Below, piece after piece: positions 44,608-53,004 of a DNA stretch of 64,000 nucleotides. Origin of the DNA: an uncultured Porphyromonadaceae bacterium (GTDB lineage Bacteria; Bacteroidota; Bacteroidia; Bacteroidales; Coprobacteraceae); assembly GCA_900545915.1 (NCBI GenBank), contig URAV01000009.1, forward strand, positions 39,003 to 103,002, given 5' to 3'. The position numbers were made by a program, and so were the translations under genes. Under the pieces are notes generated by a model that saw only the letters and a program-made list of their open reading frames with translations, did no database searches and was not told the DNA's origin. How positions within the stretch are numbered: position 1 is the first letter of the stretch; each line of letters opens with the position of its first letter.

Positions 44608-47600
44608 AACATCTAAAAGTGATGATTTTACTGTTTTTGGCAGGGCTACCGCTCTCTTTGATGGCGCAAGTGTCCGACATAAACGGTGTAGTGAAAGATG
44701 CTGCGGGTGAACCGCTCATCGGTGTGAGTGTAATTGTAAAAGGTTCTAAAGTCGGAACGGCAACAGATGTCGATGGACATTTTTCTTTAAAAGCAGATAA
44801 AGATAAGGCTATTTTGGTTTTTTCCTTTGTCGGATTTGAGAAAAAGGAAATTCCGGTGAAAGGGAAAAATAACCTGATCGTGGTTCTGAAAGAGGATACT
44901 AAGCTTCTGGACGAAGTCGTTGTCGTAGGTTATGGAACTCAAAAGAAACAAGAGATTACCGGTTCTGTAGCATCTATTAACCGGGATGAAATTAAAGCTG
45001 TTACTACTGCAAACTTGACAAATGCCTTACAGGGAAAAGTACCGGGTTTGAATATCAAGCAAAATTCCAGCGAACCGGGTAGTTATGATAACAGTTTTAA
45101 TATTCGTGGATTAGGATCGCCTTTAGTTATTATTGATGGTATTCCTCGTGATGACTTCGATCGTCTCGATCCGAATGAAATCGAGTCGGTGTCTGTATTG
45201 AAAGATGCTTCGGCTGCCGTTTACGGTGTGCGAGCTGCGAATGGAGTCGTGTTAGTTACTACCCGTCGTGGAACAAAAGGTAAACCGGAAATCACATTGA
45301 ACGCTTCATACGGTATACAGAATATTACCAAATTCCCGAAATCCGTAGATGCTTACGGCTATATGGAACTTTATAATGAAGCGATGGCCAATCGTGGAGA
45401 GACTGTTCCGACTTATGACCCGAGTTTGGTAACTTCGGGCTCACCTTATGCCAATATCAACTGGTTCGATCAGGTCGTCCGTCCCACAGTGCCGCAGTGG
45501 CAGATAAATATGAATATTTCAGGAGGAAACGACCGTGTACAATATTTCAACAGTATCGGTTATTACTCGGAGGAGGGATTGTGGAAAGCGAATTCATTGA
45601 ATTATGAACGTTATAATTTGAGATCGAACATTACGGCAAAAATAACAGACCAGTTGACTGCCGAATTCCAGATAGGAGGATATTATGACGATAAGGATGC
45701 TCCAGCTTATTATCCTAGTGAAATTTTCGATGCTGTTTCGGCACAGGTGCCTATTTATGAAGTTTATGCTAATGGTAACCCCGATTATTTAGGGTATCAA
45801 TATAATGATGAAAAAAATGCTTTGATAAAAAGTTCGCAGGAATATGGTGGATATCGTCGGACCAAAAACTTGCAAGTTCAGGCAACCGCTTCATTACGTT
45901 GGGATATACCTTGGGTGAAAGGTTTGTCGGCAAAAGCACTTATTGCTTATGACCCTAAATATCATACAGATAAAATGCTCAAGAAGCAATATAAAACTTA
46001 TAAATACAATGCCGACGCGAAATCTTATGATGTAGTAACGACATCTTCTTTGGCAAGTGTGACGGAATGGCGCAGTAACACGGCAACTCCGACAACACAG
46101 TTGTCTTTGAACTATGAAACTTCGATCAAAAATAAACATAATTTGAAAGCTTTATTATTGTTCGAAACCCGTAAATGGGAAACTTCCGAATTGAGCGGTA
46201 GCCGTAATACGTTGATGGATGCCGTCGATCAGATTTACGCAGGATTGGTAGATGATGCTCGCAGTGTAAACGGTTCTGCTGACCGTAACTCCAATATGGG
46301 GCTTGTCGGACGTGTGGATTATGACTTTTTATCGAAATATCTGGTTCAAGCAAGTTTCCGTTTAGACGGATCTTCAAAATTCAGAAATAAGAAATGGGGA
46401 TTCTTCCCATCTCTTTCTGTCGGTTGGCGTCTTTCTGAAGAATCGTTTATTAAAGATAATGTAGACTTTATCGATAATTTGAAAATTCGTGGTTCTATCG
46501 GTAAGATGGGGGATGACAACACTGATGCTTACTTGTGGATGATGGCGTTCGACTATCCGGGTGGTGATAAATACGTATTGGGTGATCAAGGTCTTATTCC
46601 GGGTGTCGGGATGCCTCAGATACCGAACTATGATGCTACATGGTACACATCTACGACAAAAAATATCGGTTTCGATATGTCGTTATGGAGAGGTGCTCTT
46701 TCTGTTGAATTCGACTTGTTCCGCCGTGATCGTGACGGATTGTTGGCAAATCGTATCGTTTCTGTTCCGGGAACTTTCGGAGCTACATTTGCAAAAGAGA
46801 ATATCAACTCAGATATGCAATCGGGTTTTGAATTAGTGTTGGGACATGAAGGAAAAGTTGCTGATTTTACTTATCATATCTCAGGAAACTTTACCTATAC
46901 TTTAGCTCGTAATAAATATATCGAAAGCACTCCGTCCGGAAACTCTTATGATAATTGGCGCAATAATCAGAATAATCGAAACAGCAATATCAAATGGGTA
47001 TATGATGTTCGCGGACAATTCTCCAGTATGGATGAAATTTACAGGAATCCGGTTTTAGACGGTCTTTATACGCAGTATTCTTACCTTCCCGGAGACTTGA
47101 TGTATGTCGATTATAATGAAGACGGTATTATCGATGAATGGGATAAACAACCTCTTCTTAGGGGAAATACTCCGGTGATGAACTACGGTCTTACTCTTGG
47201 CGGACAGTGGAAAGGTATTGATTTGAATGTGACATTCCAAGGTGCGGCTATGTTTAATGCTAACTTGACTGACCGTCCATTGCAATTTGGCGGATCATGG
47301 GATATTTTCATGGATCGTTGGCATAAAGTCGATGCAGAAGGTAATCCCGCACCGTTCGATAGTGAAGGAACATGGGTGGCCGGACGTTATCCGTCGACTC
47401 GTTTACAAGATCCTCAAAACTACGGACAGGAATCTACATATTTCTATAATAATTGTAGCTACTTACGACTCAAAAATCTTGAGTTGGGTTACACATTGCC
47501 GAAACAATGGACGAATAAAATCGGAATCAGTAACCTTCGTATATATGCAAACGGGTTTAACTTATTCACGATCTGTTCTAAAGATCTGAATTATACCGAT

Positions 47601-47678
47601 CCTGAAAATCCCGGAGGTTCTCTTGCCCGGTATCCGATTATGAGAAACTTTAATTTTGGTGTAAACGTAACATTCTAA
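44604..47678 (+). CDS. SusC/RagA-family TonB-dependent glycan receptor, 1024 aa
   Basis: Outer-membrane channel of the PUL, working with the SusD lipoprotein encoded 8 nt downstream. Signal peptide to LSLMAQ; CarboxypepD-like domain (INGVVKDAAGEPLIGVSVIVKG); TonB box region VVVGYGTQKK; plug with the SusC signature KDASAAVYGVRAANG; large barrel ending NFNFGVNVTF with terminal Phe. It overlaps the upstream GH92 by 4 nt. Length is normal. Confidence 0.95.
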   Translation: MKHLKVMILLFLAGLPLSLMAQVSDINGVVKDAAGEPLIGVSVIVKGSKVGTATDVDGHFSLKADKDKAILVFSFVGFEKKEIPVKGKNNLIVVLKEDTKLLDEVVVVGYGTQKKQEITGSVASINRDEIKAVTTANLTNALQGKVPGLNIKQNSSEPGSYDNSFNIRGLGSPLVIIDGIPRDDFDRLDPNEIESVSVLKDASAAVYGVRAANGVVLVTTRRGTKGKPEITLNASYGIQNITKFPKSVDAYGYMELYNEAMANRGETVPTYDPSLVTSGSPYANINWFDQVVRPTVPQWQINMNISGGNDRVQYFNSIGYYSEEGLWKANSLNYERYNLRSNITAKITDQLTAEFQIGGYYDDKDAPAYYPSEIFDAVSAQVPIYEVYANGNPDYLGYQYNDEKNALIKSSQEYGGYRRTKNLQVQATASLRWDIPWVKGLSAKALIAYDPKYHTDKMLKKQYKTYKYNADAKSYDVVTTSSLASVTEWRSNTATPTTQLSLNYETSIKNKHNLKALLLFETRKWETSELSGSRNTLMDAVDQIYAGLVDDARSVNGSADRNSNMGLVGRVDYDFLSKYLVQASFRLDGSSKFRNKKWGFFPSLSVGWRLSEESFIKDNVDFIDNLKIRGSIGKMGDDNTDAYLWMMAFDYPGGDKYVLGDQGLIPGVGMPQIPNYDATWYTSTTKNIGFDMSLWRGALSVEFDLFRRDRDGLLANRIVSVPGTFGATFAKENINSDMQSGFELVLGHEGKVADFTYHISGNFTYTLARNKYIESTPSGNSYDNWRNNQNNRNSNIKWVYDVRGQFSSMDEIYRNPVLDGLYTQYSYLPGDLMYVDYNEDGIIDEWDKQPLLRGNTPVMNYGLTLGGQWKGIDLNVTFQGAAMFNANLTDRPLQFGGSWDIFMDRWHKVDAEGNPAPFDSEGTWVAGRYPSTRLQDPQNYGQESTYFYNNCSYLRLKNLELGYTLPKQWTNKIGISNLRIYANGFNLFTICSKDLNYTDPENPGGSLARYPIMRNFNFGVNVTF

Positions 47679-47686
47679 AGGCTGAT

Positions 47687-49579
47687 ATGATGAAAAAAAT
47701 TATATACGGGGCATTGGCCATGACGCTTACTTTCGGTACGATTTCTTGTAGCGATTTTCTCGATTTGGCGCCCATCAATAAAATTACAGAAAACGATATC
47801 TTCGGTAGTGAGGCCGGAATAGAGGCTTATATGGCTACTTTATACAACCGGCTTCCGATAGAAGATTTCAATTACGGAAGTGAATCCGGATTTAATAATT
47901 GGGTCGGAGGTTGTTTTGTTCCAGCTCTGAGTTGTGATGAAGCTATTCATTGCGAGTTTCCCCATGAAATATTTGGACCAGCGACGGAAAATAATGCGTG
48001 GAATCAATGGTGGACATACGACAATGTGCGTAATGTAAATCAATTGATTCAAGAATTAAAAGAATCTACACTTTTTGCTCCGGAAAAACAAGAAGAGTTA
48101 TTGGGTGAAGCATACGCAATACGTGCGTGGTACTATTTCGGTATGGCGAAACGTTACGGAGGTGTTCCTATCATAGAAGTTCCTCAAGAATATGACGAAT
48201 CCAATCCTTCGGCTTTGTTGGTAAACCGGAGTACGGAAGAGGCGACGTATGAATTTATATTGAAAGATTTGGATAATGCAATTGCTATGCTTCCATCGAC
48301 TCGTTCGTCTCGGGAAAAATACAGAATCAATCGATATGCTGCAGCAGCTTTGAAAAGCCGTGCCATGCTTTATGCAGCTTCTATTGCAAAGTACGGTTCG
48401 TATGATAAGAACGGATTGGTAGGGTTCGATGATCCTTCGAAAGCTGAAAAATACTATAAAGAAGTAATCAAGGCGGTAGATGTAGTTCGTGAGGGAGGAT
48501 ATTCTCTATATCGTGGAAATGCAGACAAGGCAAAAAACTATCAGGAAATGTTCTGGATCAAGGGAGATTGTCCTGAAGTGATTTTTGTAAAGAAATATGA
48601 GTATCCCGATAAAGCTCATAACTGGGATTTATGGAATCAACCTTGGGGATACCGTTATCCGGAAGGTTATGGTTCTCGCTTGTCTCCGACATTGGATTTG
48701 ATAGAGGCTTTTCCTATGGCAGATGGTACGTCGGGAGAATTTGAAACCAATTCTTCAGGTTGGATTGTCGGAGATGATGGAAATATTCTTGAGTTGAAAG
48801 ATCGTACAGATCTTTTCGACGGACGAGATTCGAGATTATATGCTACTGTTTTGATTCCTGGTGCTGAATGGACGAATGCGAAAGGAGATGTAAGCGGTAT
48901 AATCGATGTAAAAAGAGGTATTGCAGAAATGAACGGTCAGAATGTAACGATCTTGAAAGAGGGAGGTGCTTTTACCGATCAGATTAGTTATATAGATCCG
49001 GAAACGCAGAAAGATACTTCGATATATGTAATCGGGGCACAAGGTGTGGGTGGTAATGCTGAATCGACGATTACTGGTTTGTATATTAAAAAATTCTTAT
49101 ACGAAGGAAATGCTACGCAAGATCCTAAACATACGAGTGGTGAGCAGGATTGGTTCGAGTTCAGGTATGCTGAAGTTGAGTTGAATTATGCCGAAGCTGC
49201 TGCAGAGTTGGCAACGATGGGTGTATCGGACTATGTAGCTAATGGGTTGACTTATTTAAATGACGTACGTGACCGCGCAGGTGTAGAAGATGCTCCGTCT
49301 CTGACAGTAGATGTAGTGCGTAATGAACGTCAAGTTGAGCTGATGTATGAGAATCATCGGTTTTGGGATCTCAAACGGTGGCGTCAGTCCGATAAGGTTA
49401 TGAACAATAAGAAGATGAAGGGTCTTTATCCGTATTGGGTCGCTAATAAGAAGACTTGGATATTCAAAAAAGTCGAGGTCGGTAATGCTCATGATTTTAA
49501 ACCCTATTTGTATTATATCCGTATCAATGACGATCAGATAAAACTGAATCCGGGCATAGAACAGAACCCCGGCTATTAA
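47687..49579 (+). CDS. SusD/RagB-family glycan-binding lipoprotein, 630 aa
   Basis: Surface lipoprotein that caps the SusC channel and captures glycan. Lipobox TISC at the end of the signal (MTLTFGTISCSDFLDLAP). The SusD fold shows AYAIRAWYYFGMAKRYGGVPII, the TPR-like helices LKSRAMLYAASIAKYG, EVELNYAEAAAEL, LNDVRDRAG, and the family C-terminal motif RNERQVELMYENHRFWDLKRW. At 630 residues it is at the long end for the family. A hairpin 37 nt downstream may reduce read-through into the enzyme genes. Confidence 0.95.
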   Translation: MMKKIIYGALAMTLTFGTISCSDFLDLAPINKITENDIFGSEAGIEAYMATLYNRLPIEDFNYGSESGFNNWVGGCFVPALSCDEAIHCEFPHEIFGPATENNAWNQWWTYDNVRNVNQLIQELKESTLFAPEKQEELLGEAYAIRAWYYFGMAKRYGGVPIIEVPQEYDESNPSALLVNRSTEEATYEFILKDLDNAIAMLPSTRSSREKYRINRYAAAALKSRAMLYAASIAKYGSYDKNGLVGFDDPSKAEKYYKEVIKAVDVVREGGYSLYRGNADKAKNYQEMFWIKGDCPEVIFVKKYEYPDKAHNWDLWNQPWGYRYPEGYGSRLSPTLDLIEAFPMADGTSGEFETNSSGWIVGDDGNILELKDRTDLFDGRDSRLYATVLIPGAEWTNAKGDVSGIIDVKRGIAEMNGQNVTILKEGGAFTDQISYIDPETQKDTSIYVIGAQGVGGNAESTITGLYIKKFLYEGNATQDPKHTSGEQDWFEFRYAEVELNYAEAAAELATMGVSDYVANGLTYLNDVRDRAGVEDAPSLTVDVVRNERQVELMYENHRFWDLKRWRQSDKVMNNKKMKGLYPYWVANKKTWIFKKVEVGNAHDFKPYLYYIRINDDQIKLNPGIEQNPGY

Positions 49580-49615
49580 TCGTCAATAGATAAGCAAATA
49601 ATAGAAATAAGACAA

Positions 49616-49641
49616 GACTGTCTGGAAATTTTCAGACAGTC
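49616..49641 (+). terminator. Hairpin between susD-like and DUF3823 genes, possible attenuator
   Basis: GACTGTCTG (49616-49624), 8-nt loop, CAGACAGTC (49633-49641). No long T tract follows (CTTAAAAAT), so it may stabilise the susCD transcript 3' end or partly terminate it. Confidence 0.55.
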
Positions 49642-49664
49642 CTTAAAAATAAAACTGTAAATAC

Positions 49665-50402
49665 ATGAAAAAGATTAATTTGATATTTGCCATATTCCCT
49701 TTGTTGATGACATCTTGTTTTCAACTTGACAATTATGATGCTCCGGATGCGGGTATCGACGGGACATTGATTGATGTTGAAACCGGATCTCCGGTTTATA
49801 CCGAACAACCGGATGGTTGCCGTATTGAATTGATGGATCTTTCTTATGAAAATCCTACACCGCTTCAATTTTGGGCTAAAGCTGACGGTACATTCCGTAA
49901 TGTCGCTCTTTTCAGCGGAGATTATGATGTAACTCCGACAGAAGGACCGTTTTTCCCGGTAGAGGCTGAACGAGTTCATCTTAAGGGAGTTACTAAGCAT
50001 GATTTTAAGGTAACCCCATTCCTGAAAGTAAATATAGAAGAGATTGTTTATGGAGAACCCGGTTCGGCAGAAGTTACGGTAAAATATACGATTCGTCGTT
50101 CCACTACTCCAGAAGGAATGACTATCGGAAAGAAAACTATTTCCGAATCCAGATTGCTTTGCAATATCTATCCGGTAGTTTCCTGCTATAACAGTTGTTA
50201 TGTAGAGGAAAATTCTACGACAAAAGTGCTTAGCCGTTCGACAGATGCCTCAATAGAGTCAAAGGTATATGAAGACCCTGTAAAGAATCTGAAAAGTGGG
50301 CAGAAATATTATATCCGTGTTGCCGCTTTATCGAGCTGCGATTATAATTCGACTTTGAAACGGTATAACTATACACCTGTTATTGAGATTGTCGCTCCTT
50401 AA
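49665..50402 (+). CDS. DUF3823 domain lipoprotein of the PUL, 245 aa
   Basis: A surface lipoprotein (lipobox LLMTSC) of the DUF3823 family, typically coded right after susCD and suspected of binding glycan. Two domains are visible: a CarboxypepD-like N-terminal part (GIDGTLIDVETGSPV, then GTFRNVALFSGDYDVTP) and a second Ig-like part from about 120 (VNIEEIVYGEPGSAEVTVKYTI to GQKYYIRVAALSSCDYN). No catalytic motif. Position fits the SusE-like role. Confidence 0.85.
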   Translation: MKKINLIFAIFPLLMTSCFQLDNYDAPDAGIDGTLIDVETGSPVYTEQPDGCRIELMDLSYENPTPLQFWAKADGTFRNVALFSGDYDVTPTEGPFFPVEAERVHLKGVTKHDFKVTPFLKVNIEEIVYGEPGSAEVTVKYTIRRSTTPEGMTIGKKTISESRLLCNIYPVVSCYNSCYVEENSTTKVLSRSTDASIESKVYEDPVKNLKSGQKYYIRVAALSSCDYNSTLKRYNYTPVIEIVAP

Positions 50403-50430
50403 CTATATCTTATAATTTAAACTCGACATT

Positions 50431-52992
50431 ATGACTTTAAATCAAAAAATAAGAACCTTGTTTTTTTCCTTTTGTCTGGCAACTTCTTCTTTGGTAGTTG
50501 CCCAGACTAAAGAGTTATATAAAGATATGAATGCCCCGCAGCATGAGCGGATTATGGATTTGCTGTCTCGTTTGACGGTAGAAGAGAAAATATCGTTGTT
50601 ACGGGCTACTTCTCCGGGAATTCCCCGTTTAGGTATCGATAAATATTATCATGGAAATGAAGCGCTTCATGGGGTTGTTCGTCCCGGAAATTTTACTGTT
50701 TTTCCTCAAGCTATCGGATTGGCGAGTATGTGGAATCCTGAATTGCTTTATGAAATATCTACGGCAATCTCAGATGAAGCACGTGGACGTTGGAATGAAT
50801 TGAACCGGGGGAAAGATCAACAAGGATTTTTTAGTGATTTACTTACTTTTTGGTCGCCGACGGTAAACATGGCGCGTGATCCTCGTTGGGGACGTACTCC
50901 TGAAACATACGGAGAAGATCCGTTTCTTTCCGGTAAGTTGGGTGTCGCTTTTGTAAAAGGACTTCAAGGCAATGATCCTCGTTATCTTAAAATTGTTTCT
51001 ACACCGAAGCATTTTGCAGCCAATAATGAGGAACATAACCGTTTTGAGTGTAATCCTCAAATTTCTGAACGGGATTTGAGAGAATATTATTTACCTGCTT
51101 TCGAAACTTGTATTAAAGAGGGCAAAGCTCAATCTATCATGGCTGCCTATAATGCAATCAATGATGTACCTTGTTCCTTAAATCCTTGGTTATTGACTCA
51201 GGTTCTCCGAAAAGAGTGGGGTTTTAACGGGTATGTCGTGTCTGACTGCGGAGGACCGGGTTTCTTGGTGACGCATCATAAATATGTAAAGACTCCCGAA
51301 GCGGCGGCAACATTGTCTATTAAAGCAGGACTTGATTTGGAATGCGGAGATAATGTCTATATCGAACCTTTGATGAATGCTTACAAGCAATGTATGGTAA
51401 CGGATGCCGATATAGATACAGCAGCTTATCGGATATTACGTGCCCGTATGATGTTGGGACTGTTCGATGATCCCGATAAAAATCCGTACAATGCTATATC
51501 TCCTTCTATCGTGGGGTGTGAGAAGCATCAGCAGTTGGCTTTGGAAGCTGCACGTCAGAGTCTTGTATTACTTAAAAACGAGAAAAATTTCTTGCCTTTA
51601 AATCCGAAAAAAGTAAAATCGGTCGCTGTAGTCGGTATTAATGCCGGGAATTGTGAGTTCGGGGATTATAGCGGTACTCCGATGAATGCTCCGGTATCTG
51701 TACTTGAGGGAATAAAAAAACGGGTAGGGGATGATGTTAAGATTGTTTATGCTCCTTGGTCTTCTTCGATTTCGGGATATGAAATGATTACGAAAGCGAA
51801 TTTCCCAAATGGTTTGAAAGCAGAACATTACAGTAATAAAAATCTGGAGGGAACACCGAAGGTACGTATTGATGAAAATATCAATTTTGAACCGGCTAAT
51901 CAAGCTCCAGACCCTTTCTTGCCGAAGTCTCCGTTATCGATTCGATGGAGTGGAGACCTCGTTCCGAATGTATCGGGAAAATATACTTTGGCTTTTGCTA
52001 CTGATGACGGCTGCCGGTTATACCTTAACGGTAAAAAGCTGATTGATTCTTGGCATAATCGAGGAGTACAGACCGATAGTGTTGTTGTCGAGCTGAATAA
52101 GGGAGAAAGATATAATCTGGTTGCTGAGTATTTCGATGATGGCGGTGATGCTACGGCAAAACTTTATTGGCGTGTTCCGGATGTGGGAAAAAGAGCATTA
52201 CTCGACCTTTACGGAGAAGCCGGACGTGCTATTCGTGAATGCGATGTTACGGTTGCCGTATTGGGGATTAACAAATCTATCGAACGAGAAGGACAGGACA
52301 GATATACGATAGAATTGCCTGCTGACCAACAAATGTTTATTAAAGAAGCATATAAGGCCAATCCGAATACGGTAGTAGTGTTGGTTGCCGGGAGCTCTTT
52401 GGCGATTAACTGGATCGATGAGAATATTCCTGCTATATTGAACGCATGGTATCCGGGAGAACAAGGCGGAACTGCTGTTGCCGAGGCTTTGTTCGGTGAT
52501 TATAATCCCGGAGGACGCCTTCCTTTAACATATTACAGAAGCCTTGATGAACTTCCCGCTTTTGACGATTATGACATTCAAAAAGGCAGAACTTATATGT
52601 ATTTTGAGAATAAGCCTCTGTATCCTTTCGGATATGGTTTGAGTTATACTCGTTTTGATTATAAGAATCTTAAAAGCGAAGTCTTTGATGATGCCGTGAA
52701 TTTGAAATTTACGGTGAAAAATACCGGGAAATATGCCGGAGATGAAGTTGCGCAAGTGTATGTGCGTTTTCCGGAATCGGGAATAAAAGTTCCGTTGAAA
52801 CAGCTTAAAGGTTTTGAACGTGTACATATAGGAAAAGGCAAGTCTGCTCAGGTATCTGTATCGATTCCTAAAAAAGAGTTGCGTCTTTGGGATGAGAAGG
52901 ACGGAAAATTTTATACGCCTTCGGGTAATTATATTTTCATGGTCGGATCGTCTTCGGATGATATTCGTTTGCAACAAGTAATTAACCTTTAA
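50431..52992 (+). CDS. GH3 family glycosidase with PA14 insert, 853 aa
   Basis: A retaining exo-glycosidase, of beta-glucosidase or beta-xylosidase type. Signal peptide to LVVAQ. The TIM-barrel has HGNEALHGVV, FSPTVNMARDPRWGRTPETYGEDP-like WSPTVNMARDPRWGR, STPKHFAANNEEHNR and the nucleophile Asp272 in VVSDCGG. The second domain is interrupted by a PA14 module (about 458-585; KYTLAFATDDGCRLYLNGKKL, YNLVAEYFDDGGDATAKLYW). The C-terminal fibronectin-like domain ends with VQVYV-like AQVYVRFPES and LKGFERVHI. The PA14 insert usually adds a sugar-binding lip to the active site. Exact specificity is unknown. Confidence 0.93.
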   Translation: MTLNQKIRTLFFSFCLATSSLVVAQTKELYKDMNAPQHERIMDLLSRLTVEEKISLLRATSPGIPRLGIDKYYHGNEALHGVVRPGNFTVFPQAIGLASMWNPELLYEISTAISDEARGRWNELNRGKDQQGFFSDLLTFWSPTVNMARDPRWGRTPETYGEDPFLSGKLGVAFVKGLQGNDPRYLKIVSTPKHFAANNEEHNRFECNPQISERDLREYYLPAFETCIKEGKAQSIMAAYNAINDVPCSLNPWLLTQVLRKEWGFNGYVVSDCGGPGFLVTHHKYVKTPEAAATLSIKAGLDLECGDNVYIEPLMNAYKQCMVTDADIDTAAYRILRARMMLGLFDDPDKNPYNAISPSIVGCEKHQQLALEAARQSLVLLKNEKNFLPLNPKKVKSVAVVGINAGNCEFGDYSGTPMNAPVSVLEGIKKRVGDDVKIVYAPWSSSISGYEMITKANFPNGLKAEHYSNKNLEGTPKVRIDENINFEPANQAPDPFLPKSPLSIRWSGDLVPNVSGKYTLAFATDDGCRLYLNGKKLIDSWHNRGVQTDSVVVELNKGERYNLVAEYFDDGGDATAKLYWRVPDVGKRALLDLYGEAGRAIRECDVTVAVLGINKSIEREGQDRYTIELPADQQMFIKEAYKANPNTVVVLVAGSSLAINWIDENIPAILNAWYPGEQGGTAVAEALFGDYNPGGRLPLTYYRSLDELPAFDDYDIQKGRTYMYFENKPLYPFGYGLSYTRFDYKNLKSEVFDDAVNLKFTVKNTGKYAGDEVAQVYVRFPESGIKVPLKQLKGFERVHIGKGKSAQVSVSIPKKELRLWDEKDGKFYTPSGNYIFMVGSSSDDIRLQQVINL

Positions 52993-53004
52993 CATAAATT
53001 ATGC